Assembly (NCBI RefSeq): GCF_007997005.1
Contig: NZ_VOSL01000057.1
Coordinates: 1-42,439 of the forward strand
DNA from: Lujinxingia vulgaris
Lineage (GTDB): Bacteria; Myxococcota_A; Bradymonadia; Bradymonadales; Bradymonadaceae
Direction: 5' to 3'
Length of the DNA: 42,439 bases
Both the position numbers and the translations under genes were made by a program. This document shows, piece after piece, positions 1-8,062 of the stretch. Each line of letters opens with the position of its first letter. The stretch's first letter is position 1. The notes under the pieces are model-generated. The model did no database searches and was not told the origin of the DNA. It saw only the letters and a list, made by a program, of their open reading frames with translations.

Positions 1-121
1 GATCGAACGCCTGGCACCCGATCGTTTCGCACCCGATCGAACGCCTGGCACCCGATCGTTTCGCACCCGATCGAACGCCTGGCACCCGATCGTTTCGCAC
101 CCGATCGAACGCCTGGCACCC
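1..121. repeat. Intergenic repeat array A (four 34-bp units)
   Basis: Four units start at 1, 35, 69 and 103, each carrying the core GAACGCCTGGCACCC flanked by GATCG and CGATC. The spacer includes an extra GCACCCGATC, which resembles the right half of the core without its left half. The last unit is cut at 121, where the stop codon of the dihydroorotase gene begins on the other strand. The array may continue beyond the left edge of the window. Confidence 0.95.
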
Positions 122-1483
122 TCACCCCTCAAACATCATCCACATCCCCTCTCCGCCGGTCCCCACCACCTCGCCCGCACCTTCGTCCAGGCGCCGGAAC
201 ACCTCGTTCCCGTTCACCCAGGTGCGCACCGGCCACCCCGTCAGATCTCGCCCCGCGTAAGGCGTCCAACCGCAGCGCGATCGCTGATCCTTATCCTCAA
301 CCCGCCGCATCATATGCGGATCGATCAGCACCAGATCGGCAAACGCCCCCTCCGCAATCCGGCCCCGATCCACCACCTGATGCACCCGCGCCGGCCCCTC
401 GCACATCCAGCCAAGAACCTCCTCGTAGCTGCACACCCCGCGAAACGCCGCGTCCAGCATCAAGGGCAGGCTCAGCTCGACGCCGGGCACCCCGCTGGGC
501 GCCTGTCCGTAGGGGTGCGCTTTCTCCTCCGGGGTATGCGGCGCATGATCGGTAGCGATCATCGCGACCTCCCCGCGCCCCAGCGCCTCCCACATCGCGT
601 CGCGCTCCGCCTCGGTACGCAGCGGCGGGTTCATCTGCACCCGCGTCCCCCAGAACTCATAGTCGCGCGCATCCAGAAAGAGATGATGCGGACACACCTC
701 ACAGGTGATTCGCCCGCCACCGCCTACCTCCTCCAGCCGGGCCTGCGCCTCTTTCAACGCCAGAAGCTCCGCCCGCGTTGAGAGGTGCAGCACATGCACC
801 CGACGCCCGAATCGCGCGGCCAGTTCCCCGGCCACCGCCACCGCCCGCGCGGCCGTCTCCGCGTCGCGAATCTCCGAGTGCACGCCCGGATCTTCGCGTC
901 CCTCAAACATCGCCTCCCGCTCGCGCATCCGCTGCGGATCTTCGGCATGCACGCAGATCCGCCCCGAATACGCCTCAAAGATGCGCTCCAAATCCTCATA
1001 ACGATCCACCAGCAGGTCGCCTGTTGAGTCCGCCATAAAGATCTTCAGCCCCGCCACAGCCGCCTCACCCTGCGAGGTAAGGATCGCCTCGAGGTTATGC
1101 GGATTGGCCCCGAAGTAGAGCCCCACATTGCAGCGCGCCTTCGCCCGCGCCACCTCCCGCTTCTCGCTCAACCTCTCCAGGGTCGTGGTTGCCGGCGAAG
1201 TGTTGGGCATATCGATCACCGAGGTGACGCCTCCGCTGACGGCGGCTGCGCTCCCCGAATCCCAATCTTCCTTATGCGTTGGACCCGGCTCGCGAAAATG
1301 CACATGCGCATCGATCACGCCAGGCCACAACCACCTCCCCTCCGCGCGAACCTCCTGCGCGTCGCCCGCATTGCCCACATCGCCCACTTTCGCGATGCGC
1401 TCGCCATCCACCAGCACATCCCCCTCCACTCGCCGGCCATCTTCCTCAAAGATCACCGCATCTCGAATCACCCATCGCGTCAT
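122..1483 (-). CDS. pyrC: Dihydroorotase, class I (PyrC-type)
   Basis: A 453-residue amidohydrolase expected to catalyse reversible cyclisation of N-carbamoyl-aspartate to dihydroorotate in pyrimidine synthesis. The metal-site motifs are complete: DAHVHFREPG (His60, His62), the carboxylated lysine in GLKIFM (Lys147), His179 in VHAED, His233 in HLS and Asp312 in ATDHAPH. The start at 1483 was chosen because AAAGGGGGAGTG precedes ATG and the conserved N-terminus begins there; an upstream in-frame extension is arginine-rich and overlaps the EAL gene. The EAL gene stop lies 10 bases upstream, so the two are probably co-transcribed. Allantoinase or a catalytically altered homologue is the alternative, but HFREPG and the complete ligand set favour dihydroorotase. 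Confidence 0.9.
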   Translation of the reverse strand: MTRWVIRDAVIFEEDGRRVEGDVLVDGERIAKVGDVGNAGDAQEVRAEGRWLWPGVIDAHVHFREPGPTHKEDWDSGSAAAVSGGVTSVIDMPNTSPATTTLERLSEKREVARAKARCNVGLYFGANPHNLEAILTSQGEAAVAGLKIFMADSTGDLLVDRYEDLERIFEAYSGRICVHAEDPQRMREREAMFEGREDPGVHSEIRDAETAARAVAVAGELAARFGRRVHVLHLSTRAELLALKEAQARLEEVGGGGRITCEVCPHHLFLDARDYEFWGTRVQMNPPLRTEAERDAMWEALGRGEVAMIATDHAPHTPEEKAHPYGQAPSGVPGVELSLPLMLDAAFRGVCSYEEVLGWMCEGPARVHQVVDRGRIAEGAFADLVLIDPHMMRRVEDKDQRSRCGWTPYAGRDLTGWPVRTWVNGNEVFRRLDEGAGEVVGTGGEGMWMMFEG

Positions 1484-1493
1484 CACTCCCCCT

Positions 1494-2816
1494 TTAGCTC
1501 TCAAGTGTGTCCATGATCTGTGCCACCGTCCCCTCCCACGCCTCGGCCTCCCGAGGCTCACCCAGCAGATACCCCTGCCCGAGCGCCACCCCCATCTGCT
1601 GCAACACCTCCAGATCGTCGAAGGTCTCAATGCCCTCGGCGATAAGCTCCGCGCCGCTGCGTTTGGCCAGATCTTGCAGGTACTGCGCCAGCGCTCGCTT
1701 GCGCTCGCTGCGCGCGATCCCGCGGGTCAGCTCAAGATCCATCTTGATGTAATCCGGCTCCAGCTCGGCAAGCAGGCGCAGATTCGCTGCCCCCGTTCCC
1801 ACATCATCGAGCGCAAAGCGGTACCCCTCCTCTCTCAACTTACGCACCGTGGGCATGATCCTCACAAACTGCTCGTAGGTGATCTGTTCGGTCACCTCAA
1901 AGACAAGCTGATCCGGCCGCATCCTCGCCAGCCGCCAGCTCTCAAGCAGCGCCTGCAACTCCGGGTTCGACGCATAAAACGTGGGCGGAAGGCAGTTGAT
2001 AAACAACTTCCCCTCTTCCCCGATCTCCGGCCTGCGCTCCAACGAGAGCGCCCGACACGCCTGGTCCAACTCCCCATCGAGCTCCGCCCGCGACGCCGCC
2101 ACAAAAAGATGCACCCCCAACCGTTGCGCCGCCCCTCCCTCGGCCCGACTCAAGGCCTCAAAGCCCTCCACGCGCCGGTCCGCAAGGCGCACCACCGGCT
2201 GAAACAGCGTGCGAATCTTTCGCTGCGCGATCAGATGCCCCACCACCCGGCTGCGGCGACGTTGCTGATCGTGATAGCCCACCTGCGCCTCCGCCCGCGC
2301 CCGCCGAATCGCCCGATAGATCTGCCGACGAGGATCGACCGACGCGTTGGCCAGCACCATCGCGCTCCCCAGCGCAATGCGCTCCAAAGCCTGCTGCACC
2401 ACCATCTGTGCCCGATCAAACGCTCCCAGAAGTCGCTCGTTGATCGCGTCGAGCGCCCCCTCTTCGATCAGGGCATCGCCCATCACAAACACCACCAGCG
2501 TATCGCCTCCCGAAGCCTCCACACACGCCACATCCGGCGCGCCCTTCACGCCCTCCACACCCTGCGCCAACCGCCCCATCAGGGCATCAAAGGCCCCGCC
2601 CCCGTGCTGGCGCTCCCACCCCTCAAGCTGGCTCGTGTCCACCACCCACAACCCCGAGCAACGCCGCGCGGCCACCGCCCCCCCCACCTCATCGAGCACC
2701 TCTCCCAGCGTCGGCAGGCGACCTCGAAACTGCGAGGCCTCCTCATCGCGCACCGCCTCCGAGAGCTCTTCCAACGCCTGCTGCTCCATGCCCCCGAAGG
2801 GATCGTCTTCCCACAT
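1494..2816 (-). CDS. c-di-GMP phosphodiesterase, degenerate GGDEF plus EAL domain
   Basis: A 440-residue cytoplasmic protein without membrane segments. Residues about 45-165 look like a GGDEF fold whose signature has become SGGDTLVVF, so cyclase activity is unlikely. Residues about 195-440 form an EAL domain with the usual catalytic set: EAL at 220-222, Asn274, EVTE at 307-310, Asp337-Asp338 in DDVGTG, Lys358, Glu394 in AEGIE and Gln414 in GQGYLLG. It should therefore hydrolyse c-di-GMP. ATG at 2816 is preceded by GGGAG; a longer reading from a TTG at 2906 exists, but that TTG sits in a likely -35 box. The gene leads into the dihydroorotase gene. Specificity and partners are not visible. Confidence 0.85.
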   Translation of the reverse strand: MWEDDPFGGMEQQALEELSEAVRDEEASQFRGRLPTLGEVLDEVGGAVAARRCSGLWVVDTSQLEGWERQHGGGAFDALMGRLAQGVEGVKGAPDVACVEASGGDTLVVFVMGDALIEEGALDAINERLLGAFDRAQMVVQQALERIALGSAMVLANASVDPRRQIYRAIRRARAEAQVGYHDQQRRRSRVVGHLIAQRKIRTLFQPVVRLADRRVEGFEALSRAEGGAAQRLGVHLFVAASRAELDGELDQACRALSLERRPEIGEEGKLFINCLPPTFYASNPELQALLESWRLARMRPDQLVFEVTEQITYEQFVRIMPTVRKLREEGYRFALDDVGTGAANLRLLAELEPDYIKMDLELTRGIARSERKRALAQYLQDLAKRSGAELIAEGIETFDDLEVLQQMGVALGQGYLLGEPREAEAWEGTVAQIMDTLES

Positions 2817-2877
2817 TCGTTCAGCTCCCGTCGCGTCGTCCCGCCATAATCTTTCAATAAAGTTGTAATCCTCTCCG

Positions 2878-2906
2878 ACGCTAGAAAGAGCGCCCCCCGC
2901 TGTCAA
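2878..2906 (-). promoter_or_regulatory. Possible sigma70-type promoter of the EAL-pyrC unit
   Basis: On the minus strand a perfect TTGACA (2906-2901) is followed after 17 bases by TAGCGT (2883-2878), a weak -10 match. It lies about 60 bases upstream of the chosen ATG at 2816. Confidence 0.4.
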
Positions 2907-2936
2907 TTCCGACCTTCGCCTCCGCCCACCACCACC

Positions 2937-2965
2937 TTGTCACCGCGCCGCCGCTCCGCTAACTT
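2937..2965 (+). promoter_or_regulatory. Possible sigma70-type promoter of deoC
   Basis: TTGTCA at 2937-2942, a 17-base spacer and TAACTT at 2960-2965 stand about 55 bases upstream of the deoC ATG, divergent from the EAL promoter candidate. The -35 matches five of six consensus bases; the -10 is weaker. Confidence 0.4.
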
Positions 2966-3021
2966 CCCCACCGGTATTCGTCTCGTTGACTTCCCACTCC
3001 CCCTTAGACTCAGGGTGTCCC

Positions 3022-3915
3022 ATGACCCACGCCTTTGTGGTCCCCCGCGTCCCCTCGGTCGACGCCGTCGCCGTTGAGGAGCGCGCCGCCAAATTCCGCA
3101 CGCGCAGCATCAAGAAAGACGCCAAGATCAAAGGCCTCAAGCTCGTCGCCTCCATGATCGACCTGACCACCCTGGAGGGCATGGACACCCCGGGCAAAGT
3201 TCAGATGCTCTGCCAGAAGGCCATCTCCCCGGGCTCAGGCTGCCCGCAGGTCGCCGCCATCTGCGTCTACCCCACGCTGGTTCCCGTGGCCAAAGCCGCA
3301 CTCAAAGGCACCTCGATCAAAGTCGCCTCGGTGGCCACCTACTTCCCCAGCGGCCAGGCTTCGCTCAAAGAGCGCACCGACGAGGTCCGCCGCGCCGTCG
3401 AGGCCGGCGCCGACGAGATCGACATGGTCATCAGCCGCGGCGACTTTTTGGCCGGCCACTACGCCAAGATCGACGAGGAGATCCGCGCCACCCGCGAGGC
3501 CTGCGGCCCGGCGCACCTCAAAGTCATCCTCGAGACCGGGGAGCTTCAGACCTACGACAATGTGCGCCTGGCCAGCCAGATCGCCATCGACGCCGGCGCT
3601 CATTTTATCAAAACCTCCACCGGCAAGGTCTCCCCCGGCGCCACCATGCCGGTGACGCTGGTGATGCTGGAGGCCATCCGCGACCACTTCATCAACACCG
3701 GCAAGATGGTCGGCATGAAACCCGCCGGCGGCATCCGCGACTCCAAGCTCGCCATGCATTATCTGGCGATGGTCAAAGAGACCCTGGGCGACGCCTGGCT
3801 CTCCCCGGACTGGTTCCGCTTCGGTGCCTCCTCGCTGCTCAATGACGTGCTCATGCAGCTCGAGAAACAAAGCACCGGACGCTACCACTCCGACCGCTAC
3901 CTCAGCCTGAGCTAA
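3022..3915 (+). CDS. deoC: Deoxyribose-phosphate aldolase
   Basis: A 297-residue class I aldolase expected to cleave 2-deoxyribose 5-phosphate into glyceraldehyde 3-phosphate and acetaldehyde. The Schiff-base lysine is Lys197 in FIKTSTGK, the second active-site lysine is Lys233 in KPAGGIR, and EIDMV supplies the proton-relay Asp134. The N-terminal extension and length resemble the longer eukaryote-like DERA group more than the roughly 260-residue enterobacterial enzyme. ATG 3022 is preceded by AGGGTG; a TTG at 2986 is a weaker start. Two aldehyde dehydrogenase genes follow, suggesting that the aldehyde product or a related aldehyde is oxidised by their products. Confidence 0.95.
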   Translation: MTHAFVVPRVPSVDAVAVEERAAKFRTRSIKKDAKIKGLKLVASMIDLTTLEGMDTPGKVQMLCQKAISPGSGCPQVAAICVYPTLVPVAKAALKGTSIKVASVATYFPSGQASLKERTDEVRRAVEAGADEIDMVISRGDFLAGHYAKIDEEIRATREACGPAHLKVILETGELQTYDNVRLASQIAIDAGAHFIKTSTGKVSPGATMPVTLVMLEAIRDHFINTGKMVGMKPAGGIRDSKLAMHYLAMVKETLGDAWLSPDWFRFGASSLLNDVLMQLEKQSTGRYHSDRYLSLS

Positions 3916-4003
3916 GCCCCCCGCCATGTACGCGCCGCCGCGGACAGACTCCCGGCGCCGCTCGAAAGACTTCTCTGCCCGACACGCCACGGAGAACCAC
4001 CTT

Positions 4004-5479
4004 ATGGGTAAGACGGCCAACACTTCAGTGCGCGACCTCCTCTTCGGCGACCTCTGGGACTACGCCCCGGCGCCCGAGTCGCGCGATCATCTCACCATCC
4101 ACGAGCGCTACGGCCACTTCATCGACGGCAAATTCGTCGAAGGGGAAGACCACTTCCCCTCGATCAACCCCGCCACCGAAGAGCAGCTTTTTGAAGTCGC
4201 CTCCGCCGATGAGGCCACGGTCGACCTCGCGGTCAAAGCCGCCCGCAAAGCCTACGACAAGGTCTGGGGCAAGATGCCCGGCTCAGAGCGCGCCAAGTAC
4301 CTCTACCGCATCGCCCGCATGATCCAGGAGAAAGCCCGCGCCCTGGCCGTGGCTGAATCCCTCGACGGCGGAAAGCCCATCAAGGAATCCCGCGACGTCG
4401 ACATCCCCCTGGCCGCCGCCCACTTCTTCTACTACGCGGGCTGGGCCGACAAGCTCGAGTACGCGCTCCCCGGCGCCTCCCCCTCCCCCATCGGTGTGGC
4501 CGGGCAGATCATCCCCTGGAACTTCCCGCTTCTGATGGCCGCCTGGAAGATCGCCCCGGCCCTGGCCGCCGGCAACACCATCGTCATCAAGCCCGCCGAG
4601 ACCACCCCGCTGACCGCGATGATGCTCGCCGAGATCATCCAGGAGGCCGATCTTCCCCCGGGGGTCGTCAACATCGTCAACGGCGCCGGCCAGACCGGCG
4701 CGGCCATCGTCAACCACCCCGATATCGACAAGATCGCCTTTACCGGCTCCACCGATGTCGGAAAGATCATCCAGCGCGCCCTGGCCGGCTCCCGCAAAAA
4801 GCTCACCCTGGAGCTCGGCGGCAAAGGCGCCAACATCATCTTCGATGACGCCTCCCTCGATCAGGCCGTCGAAGGCATCATCAACGGCATCTTCTTCAAC
4901 CAGGGCCACGTCTGCTGCGCCGGTAGCCGCCTGCTCGTCCAGGAGAACATCGCCGACGAGCTCATGCACAAGCTCCGCCACCGCGTCTCCACGCTGATTG
5001 TCGGCGACCCGCTGGACAAGAACACCGACGTCGGCGCCATCAACTCCCGCGAGCAGCTCCTGCGCATCCAGGAGCTCGTCGCCGCAGGTAAAGATGAGGG
5101 CGCTCAGATCTTCCAGCCCTCCAGCCCGCTCCCCGAAAAAGGCTTCTTCTTCAAGCCCACCGTCTTCACCGAAGTCACCCCCTCGCACCGCATCGCCCGC
5201 GAGGAGATCTTCGGCCCGGTCTTAAGCGTGCTCACCTTCCGCACCCCGGAAGAGGCCATCGAGAAAGCCAACAACACCCCCTACGGCCTGGCCTGCGGGG
5301 TCTGGACCGACAAGGGCTCCCGACTCTTCCGCGTGGCCAACGCCCTTAAATGCGGCATCGTCTGGGGCAACACCTACAACCGCTTCGACCCGACCAGCCC
5401 CTTCGGCGGCTACAAAGAGAGCGGCTTCGGCCGCGAAGGTGGTCTCCACGGGCTTCTCCCCTACCTGGAGGTGCGCTAA
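4004..5479 (+). CDS. NAD(P)+-dependent aldehyde dehydrogenase, catalytic subunit
   Basis: A 491-residue full-length aldehyde dehydrogenase. Visible catalytic features are Asn174 in PWNFP, Lys196 in IVIKPAE, the FTGSTDVG cofactor loop (247-254), the general base Glu270 in LELGGK and nucleophile Cys304 in FNQGHVCCAGSR; the C-terminus keeps EIFGPVLSV and PFGGYKESGFGRE. The start at 4004 follows GGAGAACC; an earlier in-frame ATG at 3926 lacks an equally good site. It lies 88 bases after deoC, and its TAA overlaps the ATG of the next gene (TAATG), implying translational coupling. The following gene resembles the C-terminal half of ALDH16, so this may be one half of a split ALDH16. The substrate is not shown by sequence. 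Confidence 0.92.
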   Translation: MGKTANTSVRDLLFGDLWDYAPAPESRDHLTIHERYGHFIDGKFVEGEDHFPSINPATEEQLFEVASADEATVDLAVKAARKAYDKVWGKMPGSERAKYLYRIARMIQEKARALAVAESLDGGKPIKESRDVDIPLAAAHFFYYAGWADKLEYALPGASPSPIGVAGQIIPWNFPLLMAAWKIAPALAAGNTIVIKPAETTPLTAMMLAEIIQEADLPPGVVNIVNGAGQTGAAIVNHPDIDKIAFTGSTDVGKIIQRALAGSRKKLTLELGGKGANIIFDDASLDQAVEGIINGIFFNQGHVCCAGSRLLVQENIADELMHKLRHRVSTLIVGDPLDKNTDVGAINSREQLLRIQELVAAGKDEGAQIFQPSSPLPEKGFFFKPTVFTEVTPSHRIAREEIFGPVLSVLTFRTPEEAIEKANNTPYGLACGVWTDKGSRLFRVANALKCGIVWGNTYNRFDPTSPFGGYKESGFGREGGLHGLLPYLEVR

Positions 5480-6390
5480 TGGCCAAATCAACCCCCACCC
5501 GTCTGCGCGTCCTCAAGACCTTCAAGCTCTACATCGGCGGGGCCTTCCCCCGCACCGAGAGCGGACGTTTTCTCCAGGAACACAACCCCAAGGGGCAGCT
5601 CGTGGCCAACTTCTGCCGCGCCTCGCGCAAAGATCTTCGCAACTCCGTGGTCGCCGCCCGCAAGGCCCAGCCCGGCTGGGCCGGACGCACCCCCTTTAAC
5701 CGCGCCCAGATCCTCTACCGCATGGCCGAGGTCCTCGAATCGCGCCGCGAGTCCTTCGAGAGCGCCCTCGCCGAGCGCGCCGGCATCAAGAGCGCCGACG
5801 CCCAGGCGGAGGTCGACGCCGCCATTGATCGCCTGGTCTGGTACGCCGGCTGGGCCGATAAGTTCGTGCAGATCATGGGCACCACCAACCCGGTGGCCTC
5901 CCCCCACTTCAACATCACCAGCCCCGAGCCCACCGGCGTGGTCACGGCTTTTGCCCCCCGCAGCGCCCCCCTGCTCGGTCTCATCACCGCCATCGCGCCG
6001 GTGATCGTCTCGGGCAACGCGCTGGTGCTCGTCGTCGAAAACGAGCACCCCTCCATCGCCATCGACCTGGCGGAAGTCTTCCACTGCAGCGATCTTCCCG
6101 GCGGCGTCGTCAACATCCTCACCGGCCTGCGCGAGGAGCTCGTGCCCCACGCCGCCAAACACATGGACATCGACGCCATCGCCACCTTCGACGCCACCGA
6201 CGAGGAGCGCCGCCTCATCGCCCTGGAGGCCGCCGAGAGCGTCAAGCGCGTGCACAACTTCGAGAGCCCGGCCAAACACGACTGGGCCCAGGCCAGCGCG
6301 CAGAGCCCCTACAACATTCTGCCCTTCGTCGAGTTCAAGACCGCCTGGCACCCCATCGAGAGCGGCGCGGCCATGGGCGCCAAATACTGA
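5479..6390 (+). CDS. Catalytically empty aldehyde-dehydrogenase half (ALDH16 C-terminal-like)
   Basis: A 303-residue protein with the N-terminal and Rossmann-like parts of an aldehyde dehydrogenase, ending before the catalytic domain. WYAGWADK and the segment equivalent to PWNFP and IVIKP are recognisable, but the oxyanion Asn and cofactor Lys are replaced (AFAPRSAP, LVLVVEN) and there is no Glu/Cys catalytic pair. It is unlikely to oxidise anything alone. ALDH16 enzymes carry a comparable non-catalytic second domain, so the likely role is assembly with, or stabilisation of, the preceding subunit. It is coupled to that gene through TAATG. Its last 20 residues contain TAWHPIES, encoded by an exact 12-base match to the intergenic repeat core. 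A recent truncation is possible but less likely, because the reading frame is clean. Confidence 0.8.
   Translation: MAKSTPTRLRVLKTFKLYIGGAFPRTESGRFLQEHNPKGQLVANFCRASRKDLRNSVVAARKAQPGWAGRTPFNRAQILYRMAEVLESRRESFESALAERAGIKSADAQAEVDAAIDRLVWYAGWADKFVQIMGTTNPVASPHFNITSPEPTGVVTAFAPRSAPLLGLITAIAPVIVSGNALVLVVENEHPSIAIDLAEVFHCSDLPGGVVNILTGLREELVPHAAKHMDIDAIATFDATDEERRLIALEAAESVKRVHNFESPAKHDWAQASAQSPYNILPFVEFKTAWHPIESGAAMGAKY
6340..6355. repeat. Repeat core inside the ALDH16-like gene
   Basis: CGCCTGGCACCC at 6342-6353 matches the main repeat core exactly and is read in frame as part of TAWHPI near the C-terminus. A chance match remains possible. Confidence 0.5.
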
Positions 6391-6406
6391 TCGCGCGGTC
6401 TCGGCC

Positions 6407-6645
6407 GGGTGCCAGGGCTTCGATCATCGTGCCGTCGTTCGGGTGCCTGGCACCCTTACATGACGATGTAAATGTTCGGGTGCCTGGCACCCTTACACGA
6501 CGATGTAAATGTTCGGGTGCCTGGCACCCTTACATGACGATGTAAATCGTTCGGGTGCCTGGCACCCTTACACGACGATGTAAATGTTCGGGTGCCTGGC
6601 ACCCTTACATGACGATGTGAGTGATCGGGTGCCTGGCACCCGAAC
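6407..6645. repeat. Repeat array B, palindromic form with a second hairpin
   Basis: Six copies of the fully palindromic core GGGTGCCTGGCACCC start near 6439, 6476, 6513, 6551, 6588 and 6625, giving a period of 37-38 bp. Most units also contain TTACATGACGATGTAA (or a close variant), a second inverted repeat with a 4-base loop. The array is preceded at 6407-6429 by a 23-bp element that recurs between polA and the peroxiredoxin gene with one mismatch. The array lies between the ALDH16-like stop codon and the terminator at 6670-6705, so it should be transcribed as 3' UTR. Confidence 0.95.
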
Positions 6646-6669
6646 AAGACACCCCAACATTGCGCGACC

Positions 6670-6705
6670 AAAAAACGCGACCGCCCTCCGGCGGTCGCGT
6701 TTTTT
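6670..6705. terminator. Bidirectional intrinsic terminator
   Basis: An 11-bp perfect stem, ACGCGACCGCC (6675-6685) with GGCGGTCGCGT (6690-6700), has a 4-base loop and is flanked by A6 and T6 runs. It fits termination of the deoC operon on the plus strand and of the convergent hypothetical gene on the minus strand. Confidence 0.9.
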
Positions 6706-6727
6706 GCTCACTTCCCATCCCGTCGCA

Positions 6728-6790
6728 ATGATCGAATGCCTGGCACCCGATCACGACTCCGTAAACGATCGAATGCCTGGCACCCGATCA
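6728..6790. repeat. Repeat array B2 (two copies)
   Basis: Two copies of GATCGAATGCCTGGCACCCG lie 32-34 bases apart. The second ends only a few bases from the minus-strand stop codon at 6793-6795. Confidence 0.9.
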
Positions 6791-6792
6791 CC

Positions 6793-7815
6793 CTACCCCT
6801 GATCGAAAAACCCCCACGCCCTCCTCACCGCCTCCGCGATGCGATGCGCCGAGGGCTTACCCGCATACCCCGCCTCCGGAATCGGACTGCCGATCCAGGG
6901 CAACACCAGCCGCGATGCCACAATCGCACCCTCGGTATGTCGCTCCTGATCTTCGTCCACGCCGGTCGACTTGAGCACGTCCACCAGAAACTGACCCAGC
7001 ACATGCAGGGTCAACAGGGGAGCCAGCCGCGCGGCAAAGACCGCGGCCTGGTGGGCGTAGGGGTCGCCATGAATGACCATCGCCAGCAACGCGCTGGCCC
7101 GCTCACTCAACCCCTGGCGCACCGCCAGCGCCCCGGCCACAAGTTTGGCCTCACTCGCGCCTCCCTCCAGCGTGCGCCGCACCACACGCTCCACCGCACC
7201 GTCGAGGCGTACAACCAGCTCAGCAAGCAGCTCGTTAAGACGCTCGGCCTGCGCCTCACCGAAGCTGTCCTCAAACGCCAGCAGCTCCAGAAGCTCCTCG
7301 TTGCATAAGAGCGCCCGATCCTCCTCGCTGCGGATCACCTCCGCCCGCCCGTACGCCTCCCCAAACCCGACCTCCATCTTACGCGCGAACATCGCCGCCG
7401 GCGCCGTGTCCAGATAACGCGCCAAGACCTGCGCCCCCCCCTCCACCGACTCCCGCTCCAGACGCTTTTTCACAAGCTCATACTTATGCAGCTCCGCGTC
7501 GTAGCGCTGGCGCAGCCGCTCGGCCCGCTCCGCCAGCGGCGCGGCCATCCACCGCCCGAAGAGCGGCGCGAGCTCAGCGAGCGCCTCGGTCAGCCGCGCC
7601 TCCAGCGCCGCCGGAACCTCACCGGCACGCAACGCGCCGGCCACCACCGGATGCTCCACCACGCAGAGCATCACCCGAACATCGAGCCCCTCCGCACTCC
7701 CCGGCTCCCCCAGAACCTCCAGCAGCGCCCCGACCGCCCCCTCATCCAGCGCGCCGGCTCCCAGGATCGCATCGACCGCGTCCATCAACGTCTGCGCATT
7801 CGCCTCGTACTTCAC
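6793..7815 (-). CDS. Hypothetical alpha-helical protein
   Basis: About 340 residues if begun at the GTG at 7815, which has GAGG five bases upstream. An ATG at 7785 is an alternative, and the open frame extends to 8043, but that extension is arginine-rich and crosses an A/T-rich stretch that looks intergenic. The protein is rich in Ala, Glu, Leu and Arg, predicts as almost entirely helical, has no signal peptide or membrane segment, and contains heptad-like runs around residues 110-150. I recognise no family. It is divergent from the next gene and convergent with the deoC operon. Confidence 0.65.
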   Translation of the reverse strand: MKYEANAQTLMDAVDAILGAGALDEGAVGALLEVLGEPGSAEGLDVRVMLCVVEHPVVAGALRAGEVPAALEARLTEALAELAPLFGRWMAAPLAERAERLRQRYDAELHKYELVKKRLERESVEGGAQVLARYLDTAPAAMFARKMEVGFGEAYGRAEVIRSEEDRALLCNEELLELLAFEDSFGEAQAERLNELLAELVVRLDGAVERVVRRTLEGGASEAKLVAGALAVRQGLSERASALLAMVIHGDPYAHQAAVFAARLAPLLTLHVLGQFLVDVLKSTGVDEDQERHTEGAIVASRLVLPWIGSPIPEAGYAGKPSAHRIAEAVRRAWGFFDQG

Positions 7816-8062
7816 ATCATCCTCGCCAGTCGGGCTCTTGTTCTCGTCGTCTCGTCGCGTCACTTCACCCTCATGGCGCTTCGGCGCAACGTCCACGTCA
7901 CGCACCTCAAAGGCGTCTCTCTTTAAAAAAAATCGGCGCTCTCGCGCAACTTCTCTCCGCGGCGCTCGACAACAGAAGGCAGGCGCACCGCGCTCGCTGT
8001 CCCCATCGAACTCTGACCTGCAGGCAGCCGCCATCACGCGCACGCCTCAAGGAGGACATACC

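Noticed and set aside
1128-2849. 573-residue plus-strand open frame opposite the EAL and dihydroorotase genes
   Set aside because: Its sequence is Arg/His/Pro-rich low complexity with no domain, and the opposite strand encodes two clear enzymes over the same region.
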